Shown here one piece after another: positions 6,801 through 15,584 of a stretch of DNA of 64,000 nucleotides; the first letter of the stretch is position 1, and every line of letters starts with the position of its first letter. The stretch covers positions 2,636,001-2,700,000 of the forward strand of contig NZ_CP069128.1 in assembly GCF_029637485.1 (NCBI RefSeq), read 5' to 3'. The DNA is from Sphingomonas sp. LHG3406-1. Lineage in GTDB: Bacteria; Pseudomonadota; Alphaproteobacteria; Sphingomonadales; Sphingomonadaceae. The notes beneath the pieces are model-generated. The model worked only from the letters and a program-made list of their open reading frames with translations, did not search any database and had not been told where the DNA came from. The position numbers and the translations under genes were made by a program.

Positions 6801-8897
6801 ATGCGCCGAGCCGTCTTCGCACTGATGATTGCCGCCGCGCCCGCGGCACTACTCGCCCATCCTTCGGACGGGATGCACGGACCGGTCGCCTTCGCCCAGG
6901 ATCCGCAGAAGGCGCCGTCGAAGCCTGTCCCGAAGGAGCAACTGCTGGTCCCGCCGGCCGAGGCCGCACGTTTCACCGTCGTTTCCGATGCGGGCACGCA
7001 CGGCCAGCAGTGGCGCTGGACCCTGCCCGATGGCCGAATCGCCTACCGCTACTCGCAGGAGCTGCGCGGCTGGATCACCGAGACCGACCAGACGGTGCGG
7101 CTCGATCCGGCCGGCAATCCGCTCGACGTCGAGATTCGCGGGGTCACGCTGGCCGGCGATGCCGCCGAGCGCTTCTCCACCGCGAATGGGACCGCCAGCT
7201 GGCAGAGCGCAAGCGACAGCGGCTCGGCCCTGGCCGGCGCCTTCTACCTGCCGTCGGGCGGGATCGACATGTCGAACGAGCTGCTGATCGCGCGGCTGGT
7301 CGCGGCCGGGGACAGGGGCACCGACCTGCTGCCGAGCGGCAAGGCGACGCTGACGCTCGGCCGCACGATGCAGGTGACCGGCCCTGGTGGGCCCAAGACC
7401 GTCCATCTCGCCTGGGTGCGCGGCATCCTGTCCTCGCCGATCCCGGTCTGGCTCGACGAGAACCGCCGCCTGTTCGCCATGGTCGACTCCATCTCGGTGG
7501 TGCCGGCCGGCTACGAATCGGCGCACAAGCTGCTTCGGGCCGCGCAGGAGGAGGCGACCGCCGCCGAGATCCGCAACGTCGCCGCGCGCTTCCTGACCGC
7601 CGAAGCGAAGGCGCCCGTCCTGTTCGACAACGTCCAGCTGTTCGACGCCGACCAGGGCCAGTTCCTGAAAGGCCGGGCGGTACTTGCCGTGAACGGCAGG
7701 ATCCAGGCAATCGGCGCGGCGGGAAGCCTGAAGGCCCCGGCCGGCGCCCGCCGCATCGACGGCAAGGGCAACACGCTCGTTCCCGGCATCTGGGACGCGC
7801 ACATGCACATCGGCGACGACTGGGCGGTGCTGGCCAACCTTGCCGGCGGCATGACCAGCTTCCGCAGCCCCGGCACCGAGATCGCCCGCGCCGCCGACGC
7901 CACCAGCCGCCGCAAGTCGGGCGCGCTGCTAATGGGCGAGCCCTTCATCTCGGCCATCATCGACAAGAAGGACCCGCTCGCCGCGCAAGGATCGGAAGTG
8001 GTGTCGAGCGAGGCCGAGGCGATCGCCGCCGTGCGCCGGATCAAGGATGCCGGCCTGTGGGGCGCGAAATTCTACACCTCGATGAATCCGGCGTGGATCG
8101 CGCCCGCCGCCGCCGAGGCGCACCGGCTCGGGCTGCACGTCCACGGCCACGTCCCCGCCACCATGAAGCCGAGCCAGGCGGTCGCCGCCGGCTATGACGA
8201 GCTCACCCACCTCAACTTCGTGGTGATGGAGGCGATGCCCAAGGACGTGCTGGACCGTGCCAATACGCGCCAGCGGATGGAGGGGCCGGCCAAGTTCTTC
8301 AAGGACGTCGACCTCGACGCGCCGCTGATGAAGGGCTTCATCGCCGATCTGGCGCGCCGCAAGACGGTGGTCGACCCGACCATCGTCATCTTCGAAAGCT
8401 TCCTCACCCAGGACGGCGGAAAGCCGCACCCGGCCTATGCGCCCTACATGGGCATCATCTCGCCCGTGCTCGACCGCTCCTTCCGCAGGGGCGGCTATCC
8501 GCTGGTCGAGGGCTATACCCGCGAGGACTATCGCAAGAGCTACGCCAACATGGTCGCGCTGATCAGCCGGCTGCACAAGGCGGGCGTGCCGATCGTCGCC
8601 GGCACCGACGGCTTCGGCGTCGAGATCATCCGCGAGCTGGAGATCTACCGGCAGGCCGGCATGACCAATGCCGAGGCGCTGCAGTCCGCGACCATCGTGC
8701 CCGCCCGCGTGGTCGGCGCCGACAAGCGCACCGGCTCCATCGCCGTCGGCAAGGAAGCGGACATGGTGCTGGTCGACGGCGACGTCTCGGCCGACCTCGG
8801 CGCGCTCCGCCGCACGCTGACGGTGGTCAGCGACGGGGTCGTGATGGACGCCGATGCGCTCCGCACCGCGGCCGGCTACAGCGGACGACCGAAGTAG
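6801..8897 (+). CDS. secreted amidohydrolase family protein
   Basis: A 698-residue protein with an N-terminal signal peptide (MRRAVFALMIAAAPAALLAH). The last 370 residues form a metal-dependent amidohydrolase: DAHMH with His334 and His336 as the first metal ligands, a GAKFYT segment that may hold the bridging Lys, HVHGHVP near residue 447, and GTDGFG with the catalytic Asp near residue 604. GKEADMVLVDGD is the typical closing strand. The first 280 residues are a beta-rich extension. The substrate is unknown; relatives include periplasmic prolidase- and imidazolonepropionase-like enzymes. ATG 6801 places the signal peptide at the N-terminus; the frame upstream lies over the ssrA terminator. 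Confidence 0.82.
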   Translation: MRRAVFALMIAAAPAALLAHPSDGMHGPVAFAQDPQKAPSKPVPKEQLLVPPAEAARFTVVSDAGTHGQQWRWTLPDGRIAYRYSQELRGWITETDQTVRLDPAGNPLDVEIRGVTLAGDAAERFSTANGTASWQSASDSGSALAGAFYLPSGGIDMSNELLIARLVAAGDRGTDLLPSGKATLTLGRTMQVTGPGGPKTVHLAWVRGILSSPIPVWLDENRRLFAMVDSISVVPAGYESAHKLLRAAQEEATAAEIRNVAARFLTAEAKAPVLFDNVQLFDADQGQFLKGRAVLAVNGRIQAIGAAGSLKAPAGARRIDGKGNTLVPGIWDAHMHIGDDWAVLANLAGGMTSFRSPGTEIARAADATSRRKSGALLMGEPFISAIIDKKDPLAAQGSEVVSSEAEAIAAVRRIKDAGLWGAKFYTSMNPAWIAPAAAEAHRLGLHVHGHVPATMKPSQAVAAGYDELTHLNFVVMEAMPKDVLDRANTRQRMEGPAKFFKDVDLDAPLMKGFIADLARRKTVVDPTIVIFESFLTQDGGKPHPAYAPYMGIISPVLDRSFRRGGYPLVEGYTREDYRKSYANMVALISRLHKAGVPIVAGTDGFGVEIIRELEIYRQAGMTNAEALQSATIVPARVVGADKRTGSIAVGKEADMVLVDGDVSADLGALRRTLTVVSDGVVMDADALRTAAGYSGRPK

Positions 8898-8965
8898 GAA
8901 GGGACGAAGCGGCATTGCAAGCCGCCAGTGTCCCACCTACGTAAGTCACCTGAGGCTTTGAGGGG

Positions 8966-9574
8966 ATGCCACGCACCATGACCACCATCCGTCGTTTCGG
9001 CCTGCTCGCGCCGCTGGCCGCCGTCAGCCTTGCCGGCTGCGGGATCAATTCGGTCCCCACCGCCGAGGAGAACGTCAACGCCAAGTGGGCGAATGTGCAG
9101 AACCAGTATCAGCGCCGGGTCGATCTCTACGGCAATCTGGTGTCGACGGTGCAGGCCGCCGCCAACCAGGAGCGGACGGTGCTCCGCGAGGTGACCGAAG
9201 CCCGCGCCCAGGCCGGCTCGATCCGACTGACGCCCGAGCAATTGTCCGATCCCGCCGCCATCCAGCGCTATGCCGATGCCCAGGCGCGGCTCGCGCCGCC
9301 GGTGGTCTTCCGCCAGCTGCAGGAAGCCTATCCGGAGCTCCAGGCCAACGCCAACTTCCGTGACCTGCAGGCGCAGATCGAGGGGACCGAGAACCGCATC
9401 TCCATCGCGCGGCAGGATTACAACGAGGCGGTGCAGCAGTATAACACCACCATCCGCACCTTCCCCGACGCGATCGGCGCACGGATCATCCATGGCGCCA
9501 AGCCCAGGGTTCCGTTCGAGGCGGTGACCCCGGGCGCCGACGTCGCGCCCAAGATCAACTTCAACACGCAGTAA
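8966..9574 (+). CDS. LemA family lipoprotein
   Basis: The product (202 aa from 8966, or 198 from the ATG at 8978) has a signal sequence ending in SLAGC, a lipobox. The remainder is the helical LemA domain: ENVNAKWANVQNQYQRR, DLYGNLVSTVQAA, and a C-terminal DYNEAVQQYNTTIRTFPD followed by the conserved PRVPFEA motif. LemA proteins are membrane-attached and of unclear biochemical role. It is the first gene of a tight run with three TPM-domain genes, a combination seen in many bacteria and suggestive of a joint envelope function. Confidence 0.9.
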   Translation: MPRTMTTIRRFGLLAPLAAVSLAGCGINSVPTAEENVNAKWANVQNQYQRRVDLYGNLVSTVQAAANQERTVLREVTEARAQAGSIRLTPEQLSDPAAIQRYADAQARLAPPVVFRQLQEAYPELQANANFRDLQAQIEGTENRISIARQDYNEAVQQYNTTIRTFPDAIGARIIHGAKPRVPFEAVTPGADVAPKINFNTQ

Positions 9575-9575
9575 G

Positions 9576-10043
9576 GTGCGCGGCGCGCTCATGCTCGGGA
9601 CCCTGCTCGTTGCCGGCTGCGGAGGCGAGCGTGATGGCGCTACGCCTGCCGTCGGTGTGGGAGAGCGATCCTCTCCGAACGACGGGGGCGGGCGGATCAT
9701 CGATCTCGCTGGCGTCCTTACGCCGGCCGAGAAGCTCGCGCTTGATCGGCGGGTCGCCCACGAACGGCAGGCCGATGGACGAGCGGTCCTTTTCATCGTC
9801 CTGAAGGCCGACGAGGCGCAAAGCCTGGAACAGGTAGGCTGGGCGGTCGGCAGGTCGATCGGAGCAAGCCGCCCCATCATCGTCCTTATCGATCCGGCCA
9901 GCCGTCAGGTGCGGGTCGAAGGGGATATACGGCTCGAGGACAAGGCTGCCGTCGCCGCCGCGATGCGCGATGACCTAGCCACCGGCAAGATTGCGCAGGC
10001 GGTCGATCGTGGCCTCACCCGACTTGAACAGCGGGCGCCCTGA
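9576..10043 (+). CDS. TPM-domain lipoprotein
   Basis: Starting at GTG 9576, one base after the LemA stop, the 155-residue protein has a short signal sequence with lipobox VAGC, a linker, and a TPM domain beginning IIDLAGVLTPAEKLAL. IVLIDPASRQVRVEGDIRLED matches the central strand-turn-strand of the family. It is short, with no transmembrane segment or Gly-rich tail. TPM domains occur with phosphatase-like or photosystem-repair roles; the role here is unknown. Its stop overlaps the start of the next TPM gene (TGATG). Confidence 0.75.
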   Translation: MRGALMLGTLLVAGCGGERDGATPAVGVGERSSPNDGGGRIIDLAGVLTPAEKLALDRRVAHERQADGRAVLFIVLKADEAQSLEQVGWAVGRSIGASRPIIVLIDPASRQVRVEGDIRLEDKAAVAAAMRDDLATGKIAQAVDRGLTRLEQRAP

Positions 10044-10897
10044 TGGCGCGCCTGCTTCTCCTCTGGCTCGCCGCCCTAGCGCTAGTTCAGCCTGCCGCGG
10101 CTCAGGACTTTCCCAAGCTCGACAACAGGCGCGTTGTTGATGCCGCTGAGATCATCCCGCCGGCCGAGGAAGCGGCGCTCAACGCCAAGTTGGAAGCACT
10201 CGAACAGCAAAGCACCCGCCAGCTGGTGGTCGCGACCGTTCCCGATCTCGGCGGTCTCGAGATTGAAGACTATGGCGTCCGTCTCGGCCGAAGCTGGGGA
10301 ATCGGGCAGAAGGAAGCGGACAATGGCGCCATCCTTCTGGTCGCGCCGAATCAGCGGCGTGTGCGGGTAGAGGTCGGCCTCGGGCTCGAGCCCATTCTCA
10401 CCGATGCCTTCTCAAACCGCGTCATCGAGGACACCATCATCCCGCGTTTTCGCGAGGGTGACTTCCCTGGTGGGATCACGGCGGGCACCGATGCCCTTAT
10501 TGCGCAACTCCAGGCTCCTCCCGAAGTGGCAGAGCGGGCCGTACTCGAGGCGGCGCAGAAGCAGCAGGCGCAACAGTCCAGGCAGCGCTCCTCCGGCGGT
10601 GCCGGCATCATCCCGGTCGTCTTCTGGGTGATGGTGGTCGGCTTCGTGCTCCTTTCCTTTGCCCGCCGCGCGGGCGGTCGTCGCTATCGTGGCAAGCGCA
10701 AGCGGGGCCGGGGTGGCGTCGATCCGCTGGTCGTGCTGTGGGGCCTCGATGTCCTCAGCCATGCTGCCCGCTCCGGCAGGGGTGGTGGCGGCGGCTGGGG
10801 CGGCGGCTTCGGCGGGGGTGGCGGCTTCGGGGGAGGCGGTGGCTTCTCGGGCGGCGGCGGTTCGTTCGGCGGCGGGGGAGCGTCGGGATCATGGTAA
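10043..10897 (+). CDS. TPM-domain membrane protein with Gly-rich tail
   Basis: The 284-residue protein has a signal peptide (cleavage near AAAQD), a TPM domain (about residues 25-150, with RVVDAAEII, NGAILLVAP and RRVRVEVGLGLEPILTD), one transmembrane segment (about 192-210, IIPVVFWVMVVGFVLLSFA), then a Lys/Arg-rich patch and a C-terminal tail of about 45 residues made of Gly with Phe, Ser and Trp. This is the YgcG-type layout: periplasmic TPM domain, cytoplasmic basic and glycine-rich end. It overlaps its neighbours at both ends, so it is translated as part of the LemA-TPM operon. Confidence 0.87.
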   Translation: MARLLLLWLAALALVQPAAAQDFPKLDNRRVVDAAEIIPPAEEAALNAKLEALEQQSTRQLVVATVPDLGGLEIEDYGVRLGRSWGIGQKEADNGAILLVAPNQRRVRVEVGLGLEPILTDAFSNRVIEDTIIPRFREGDFPGGITAGTDALIAQLQAPPEVAERAVLEAAQKQQAQQSRQRSSGGAGIIPVVFWVMVVGFVLLSFARRAGGRRYRGKRKRGRGGVDPLVVLWGLDVLSHAARSGRGGGGGWGGGFGGGGGFGGGGGFSGGGGSFGGGGASGSW

Positions 10898-11571
10898 GCC
10901 TTCGCCTCACGCCCGAGGATCACCAGCGCGTCAGCACCGCCATCGCCGCGGCCGAAGCGGGCAGCGACGGCGAGATATTGACCATCGTGTCCGGCGAATC
11001 CGACGCCTATCACGACGTCGCCCTGCACTGGGCGGTGGCGGCGATGATCCTCGTCCTCGCCTTTGCGGCCTGGCAGACGGCCTTCCTTGCCTCGCTGTGG
11101 GACCGGCTGTTCGGCGACTGGGGGGAGCATGCGACCCCCGGTCAGCTGCTCTTCTTCGTGATGATCCTGGCAGTGGCGAAATTCCTCGCCGTGCTGCTGA
11201 TCCTCAAGTGGCGGCCGCTGCGGCTGGCGCTGACCCCCGGCGCGACCAAGACCCGCCGGGTCCGCCGCCGCGCCATCGCCCTGTTCCGCGCCGCCGCCGA
11301 GCGGCGGACGGTCGGGCGCACCGGCGTGCTCATCTACCTCAGCCTTGCCGAGCACCGCGCCGAGATCGTCGCCGACGAGGCGGTGGCGAAGGTCACCACG
11401 CCCGAATGCTGGGGCGACGCCATGGCCGAACTGGTCGCCGAGATCCGCGCCGCCAGGCCCGGCGAGGGACTGGTGCTGGCGGTCGAGGAGGTCGGCGAAG
11501 TGCTCGCCCGCCATTTCCCCAAGACCGGCGGCGACAGCAACGAAATCCCTGACAAGCTGATCGAGCTGTGA
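10891..11571 (+). CDS. TPM-domain membrane protein
   Basis: The 226-residue product starts at ATG 10891, inside the last codons of the previous gene. Residues 1-40 begin the TPM domain (EDHQRVSTAIAAAEAGSDGEI), but two hydrophobic segments (about 45-65 and 84-103) are inserted before the second half of the domain (RTVGRTGVLIYLSLAEHRAEIVAD). This layout differs from the preceding TPM protein. Its function is unknown. The stop TGA overlaps the GTG of the following Nudix gene by four bases. Confidence 0.8.
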   Translation: MVSLRLTPEDHQRVSTAIAAAEAGSDGEILTIVSGESDAYHDVALHWAVAAMILVLAFAAWQTAFLASLWDRLFGDWGEHATPGQLLFFVMILAVAKFLAVLLILKWRPLRLALTPGATKTRRVRRRAIALFRAAAERRTVGRTGVLIYLSLAEHRAEIVADEAVAKVTTPECWGDAMAELVAEIRAARPGEGLVLAVEEVGEVLARHFPKTGGDSNEIPDKLIEL

Positions 11572-12116
11572 GCCGCGATCCCGATTTCGACCTGCCGCCC
11601 GAGACCATGTGGGCGGGGCGCTTCGTCACGGCGCAGCGCAAGGGCAAGTGGGAATATGCGGGCCGCGTCGGCGGCATCCGCGCGGTCGTGGTGCTTGCCG
11701 AGCATGACGGCTGCTGGATCCTGGTCGAGCAGCCGCGTGCCGCGGTCGGCGGCCAGTGCCTCGAACTGCCCGCGGGGCTGGTCGGCGACCATGGCGACGG
11801 CGCCACGATCGAAGGCACCGCGGTCAGGGAGCTGGAGGAGGAAACGGGCTTCACCGCCGAGCGGATCGAGAGGCTCGGCGATTTCCATGCCTCACCCGGC
11901 ATGCTCAGCGAAAGCTTCACCCTCGTCCGCGCCCACGGCGTCCGCCGGATCGGCGAGGGCGGTGGCGTGCCCGGCGAGGAGGACATCATCGTCCATCTCG
12001 TGCCCAAGGCCGAGCTGGCGGACTTCGTCGCGGAACGCCGCGCCGCCGGAATCGCCATGGATGTCAAGATGCTGCTTCCCCTCGCGCCATTTCTTCTTGG
12101 TGGATCAGCAACTTAG
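11568..12116 (+). CDS. Nudix hydrolase, ADP-ribose pyrophosphatase-like
   Basis: A 182-residue protein from GTG 11568. It contains LPAGLVGDHG and the Nudix core AVRELEEETGF at residues 86-96, with the upstream AGRVGGIRAVVVLAEHDGCWILVEQ strands as in ADP-ribose or other nucleoside-diphosphate-sugar pyrophosphatases. The LPAGLV segment before the box is typical for that group. The substrate is inferred from the family only. It is the last gene of the LemA-TPM run and overlaps the previous gene by four bases. Confidence 0.83.
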   Translation: MSRDPDFDLPPETMWAGRFVTAQRKGKWEYAGRVGGIRAVVVLAEHDGCWILVEQPRAAVGGQCLELPAGLVGDHGDGATIEGTAVRELEEETGFTAERIERLGDFHASPGMLSESFTLVRAHGVRRIGEGGGVPGEEDIIVHLVPKAELADFVAERRAAGIAMDVKMLLPLAPFLLGGSAT

Positions 12117-12243
12117 CAAGCGCGGGTTAAGCCCGGTGCGCTATTGTCGGAAGCCATGCCCCGCCGTCTGTCGAACTTCCTCTTGGCGAGATCGGCATTC
12201 CCCGCCAGTGACAGCGGCGCAACGAAGATGAGGTCGTTCCTTG

Positions 12244-14409
12244 ATGCTCAAGCCTGCTCTTTTCGCCAGTTCCGCCATGCTCCTGCTCGCCGGATGCGCC
12301 TCCGTGCCCGCGGCTGAGCCCGTGACCCCGGCTGCCGTGGCCGACGCCGCGCCGCCGGCTGCTGCCGCTCCGGCGGTGCCCGACAACATCCTGCTGGCCG
12401 ACTGGACCGGCGCCTATGGCGGGGTGCCGCCGTGGAACCAGGTCAAGGTCAGCGACTTCCCGCAGGCCTTCACCTTCGCCATCGACGAGCAGCGCCGCGA
12501 ATATCGCGCCATCGCCGACAATTCCGAAGCGCCGACCTTCGCCAACACCATCGAGGCGATGCAGAAGGCGGGCGACCGGCTCGACCGCGTCGGCTCCATC
12601 TTCGGTGTCTACACCGACAATCTGTCGACCCCCGAGATCCAGGCGCTCGACAAGGAATGGAGCCCCAAGCTCAGCGCGGCGAGCGACGAGATCACGCTTG
12701 ATCCGAAGCTCTTCGCGCGGATCGAGACGCTCTACAACAATCGCGCCAGCCTCGGTCTCGACGCGGCGCAGTCGCGCCTCCTGACCCGCACCTACGAGAG
12801 CTTCGTCCGCAACGGCGCCAAGCTCAGCCCCGAGCAGAAGCAGCAACTGTCGGGCTACAACCAGCAGCTGGCGTCGCTGTTCAGCGACTTCAACGCCCGG
12901 CTGCTCGCCGACGAGGGCACGTTCATCCAGGCCAGCGAGGCCGAAATGAGGGGCGTTCCCGCCGACGTGAAGGCGGTCGCCGCCAGCGTCGCCAAGGACA
13001 AGGGCCTGCCCGCCGGCACCTACGCCATCCGCAACACCCGTTCGGCGGTCGAGCCGGTGCTGACCTTCGGCAGCAACCGTGCGCTCCGGCAGAAGGTGTT
13101 CAACGCCTTCGTCGGCCGCGGCGACAACGGCAATGCCAACGACACCAACGGCCTCATCCGGCAGATCGTGAAGCTGCGCGCGGACCGCGCCAATTTGCTC
13201 GGCTATCCGACCCATGCTCACTGGCGCATGCAGGACACGATGGCCAAGTCGCCGGACCGGGCGATGGAGCTGATGATGAAGGTCTGGCCGGCCGCGGTCG
13301 CCCGCGTGAAGCAGGAGGTCGCCGAACAGGCGCCCTTCGCCCGTCGCGAAGGCGTCCGCACCGTCGAGCCGTGGGACTATCGCTACTTCAACGAGAAGGT
13401 GCGCAAGGCCAAGTACGACCTCAGCGAAGAGGAGATCAAACCCTACTTCCAGCTCGACAACCTGGTCGAGGGCATGTTCTGGAGCGCGGGCCAGCTCTAC
13501 GGCATGCAGTTCAAGGAAAATACCGGCGCGGTGCCGGTCTTCCACCCGGACGTCCGCACCTTCGAGGTGACCCGCGAGGGCAAGCCGATCGGCCTGTTCT
13601 ATCTCGACACCTATGGCCGCGAGGGCAAGCGGTCGGGCGCCTGGATGACCAGCTACCGCCTGCCGAGCGATCTCACCGGCCGCGATCCGGCGCTGGTCAG
13701 CAACAACAACAATTTCAACAAGCCGGGACCGGGCGAGCCGGTGCTGATCAGCCTCGATGACGCGTCCACGCTCTTCCACGAGTTCGGGCACGCCATCCAC
13801 TATCTGCTGTCGGAGGTGCGTTATCCGGGCTTCAACGGAGCGCAGCGCGACTTCGTCGAATATCCGAGCCAGGTGAACGAGAATTGGCTGCTGACCCAGC
13901 CGGTGCTCAGCCGCTTTGCCAAGCATTACAAGACCGGCCAGCCGATGCCGCAGTCGCTGGTCGACAAGATCGAGAAGGCGGACACCTTCGGCCAGGGCTT
14001 TGCGACGGTCGAATATCTGTCGTCCGCGCTGGTCGACATGAAGCTGCACCTGCAGCCCGGCGGAGAGGTCGATCCGGACGCGTTCGAGCGGCAGACCCTG
14101 GCCGAACTCGGCATGCCCCGAGAGATGGTGATGCGTCACCGCCTGCCGCAGTTCGGCCACCTGTTCAGCTCGGACGCCTATTCGGCCGGATATTACAGCT
14201 ATCTGTGGTCGGAGACGATGGACGCCGACACCTGGGCGGCGTTCGAGGAGACCGGCGATCCGTTCAACAAGACGATCGCCGAGCGCTTCCGGACCATCCT
14301 GCTGTCGACCGGCAACCAGACCGACCGTGCGGAGGCCTACCGCCAGTTCCGCGGCCGGGATCCGGACGTGACGGCGCTGCTGAAGCGTCGCGGCTTTCCG
14401 GTGAACTGA
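12244..14409 (+). CDS. M3 family metallopeptidase, peptidyl-dipeptidase Dcp-like lipoprotein
   Basis: The 721-residue product has a lipoprotein signal with LLLAGC, a Pro/Ala-rich linker, then the M3 fold. The zinc motif HEFGH lies at residues 512-516 within TLFHEFGHAIHYLLS, and the downstream third ligand region is EYPSQVNENWL. The C-terminal DAYSAGYYSYLWSE is typical of Dcp/oligopeptidase A. It should cleave small peptides, here on the periplasmic side as a lipid-anchored enzyme, in contrast to cytoplasmic E. coli Dcp. ATG 12244 is preferred over TTG 12241. A 677-codon frame on the other strand is a shadow. Confidence 0.9.
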   Translation: MLKPALFASSAMLLLAGCASVPAAEPVTPAAVADAAPPAAAAPAVPDNILLADWTGAYGGVPPWNQVKVSDFPQAFTFAIDEQRREYRAIADNSEAPTFANTIEAMQKAGDRLDRVGSIFGVYTDNLSTPEIQALDKEWSPKLSAASDEITLDPKLFARIETLYNNRASLGLDAAQSRLLTRTYESFVRNGAKLSPEQKQQLSGYNQQLASLFSDFNARLLADEGTFIQASEAEMRGVPADVKAVAASVAKDKGLPAGTYAIRNTRSAVEPVLTFGSNRALRQKVFNAFVGRGDNGNANDTNGLIRQIVKLRADRANLLGYPTHAHWRMQDTMAKSPDRAMELMMKVWPAAVARVKQEVAEQAPFARREGVRTVEPWDYRYFNEKVRKAKYDLSEEEIKPYFQLDNLVEGMFWSAGQLYGMQFKENTGAVPVFHPDVRTFEVTREGKPIGLFYLDTYGREGKRSGAWMTSYRLPSDLTGRDPALVSNNNNFNKPGPGEPVLISLDDASTLFHEFGHAIHYLLSEVRYPGFNGAQRDFVEYPSQVNENWLLTQPVLSRFAKHYKTGQPMPQSLVDKIEKADTFGQGFATVEYLSSALVDMKLHLQPGGEVDPDAFERQTLAELGMPREMVMRHRLPQFGHLFSSDAYSAGYYSYLWSETMDADTWAAFEETGDPFNKTIAERFRTILLSTGNQTDRAEAYRQFRGRDPDVTALLKRRGFPVN

Positions 14410-14412
14410 AAA

Positions 14413-14449
14413 GGGGGGCGTCGTCCTGGCTGAGGCCGGGACGACGCCC
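14413..14449 (-). terminator. terminator between convergent genes
   Basis: A perfect 11-bp stem (GGGCGTCGTCC with GGACGACGCCC) lies three bases from the phosphotransferase stop. On the minus strand it is followed by CCC and TTTT, so it mainly terminates that gene and may also stop the M3 peptidase transcript. Confidence 0.7.
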
Positions 14450-14451
14450 AG

Positions 14452-15522
14452 CTACAGCCGCGCCTGTTCCGCCTGCGCCCAGGCCATGGCGGCCAGCGGT
14501 TCCAGCACCTTTACGGTGGCCTCGGCATGGGCGCTCGAGGCGCTTCCGCGGGCGAGGCGGCCCTTGATGCCGTGGATGATGGCGGCCAGCCGGAACAGGT
14601 TGAAGACCATCAGATAGTCGAAGGCGGGAATGCCCTCGCGGCCCGTGCGCCGGCAGTAAGCGGCGACATAGTCGTCCTCGCTCGGGATGCCGAGCGCGGC
14701 GAGATCGAGCCCGGCGAGCCCGGTCATCGCGCTGCCCGCCGGCATCCGGTACATCATGCAGTGATAGACGAAGTCGCTGATCGGATCGCCGAGCGTCGAC
14801 AGCTCCCAGTCGAGCACCGCCCGGACCCTCGGCGCCGCCGCGTCGAAGATCATGTTGTCGCAGCGATAGTCGCCGTGGATGATCCGGCTTTCGCCCTCGT
14901 CGGACGGGAGGTTCTTCTCCAGCCACGCGACCAGCCTGTCCATGGTTTCCAGCCGGCCGGCCTCGACGTCGGTGAGATATTGCTTCGACCAGCGCGCCAC
15001 CTGCCGCGCGACGAAGCCGCCGGCCTTGCCATAGTCGCCAAGCCCGACCGCGGCCGGATCATAGCTGTGCAGCTGCGCGATGGTGGCGTTCATCGCGTCG
15101 AAGTGCGCGGCGCGCGCCGCCGGCTCCAGCCCGGGAAAATGTGCTTCCCAGACGATTCGGCCAGGCACCATGTCCATCACGAAGAAGGCGGTGCCGATGA
15201 CGGCCTCGTCCTCGCACAGGGCGTGGACCCGAGGCACCGGAAAGCCCTGGCCGCCGAGCCCCGCCATGACGCGGTATTCGCGGTCGACCGCATGCGCGCC
15301 GGGCAGGGTCTTGCCTGGCGGCTTGCGGCGGAGGACGTAGGAGGCGCGCGGCGTGTCCAGCTTGTAGGTCGGGTTCGACTGCCCGCCCTTGAACTGGCTG
15401 ACGGTCAGCGGTCCCTCGAAGCCGGCGACGTGCGCCGTCATCCAGTCGGCCAGCACCGCCTCGTCGAAGCGGAGCCGCTCGGAAACATTGCGGGTGCCGG
15501 TATTGGCGGTGGTACGGTCCAT
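14452..15522 (-). CDS. phosphotransferase family protein, ACAD10/11-like
   Basis: The 356-residue protein has an aminoglycoside-phosphotransferase (kinase-like) fold. FKGGQSNPTYKL is the nucleotide-binding loop, YVLRRKPPGK carries the ATP-binding Lys, IHGDYRCDNMIF is the catalytic HGDxxxxN loop, and VLDWELSTLGDPISD is the DxD/E metal motif. Homologues are fused to acyl-CoA dehydrogenase in ACAD10/11, where they phosphorylate 4-hydroxy acyl-CoAs; a role in fatty-acid handling is therefore possible. The start at 15522 (MDRTTANTG) was chosen because the upstream frame is Arg-rich and overlaps the promoter region of the divergent gene. Confidence 0.87.
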   Translation of the reverse strand: MDRTTANTGTRNVSERLRFDEAVLADWMTAHVAGFEGPLTVSQFKGGQSNPTYKLDTPRASYVLRRKPPGKTLPGAHAVDREYRVMAGLGGQGFPVPRVHALCEDEAVIGTAFFVMDMVPGRIVWEAHFPGLEPAARAAHFDAMNATIAQLHSYDPAAVGLGDYGKAGGFVARQVARWSKQYLTDVEAGRLETMDRLVAWLEKNLPSDEGESRIIHGDYRCDNMIFDAAAPRVRAVLDWELSTLGDPISDFVYHCMMYRMPAGSAMTGLAGLDLAALGIPSEDDYVAAYCRRTGREGIPAFDYLMVFNLFRLAAIIHGIKGRLARGSASSAHAEATVKVLEPLAAMAWAQAEQARL

Positions 15523-15584
15523 CGCGGGCACCCTAAGCGCGGCGAAGCGCGAAACAAGCCGCATGGCCGGTGCATTGTGTCGCC

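Noticed and set aside
12127..14160. 677-codon open frame on the minus strand
   Set aside because: It lies fully antisense to the M3 peptidase gene, whose HEFGH site and lipobox are clear. Its protein is a His/Arg/Glu/Ala-rich mixture typical of high-GC shadow frames.
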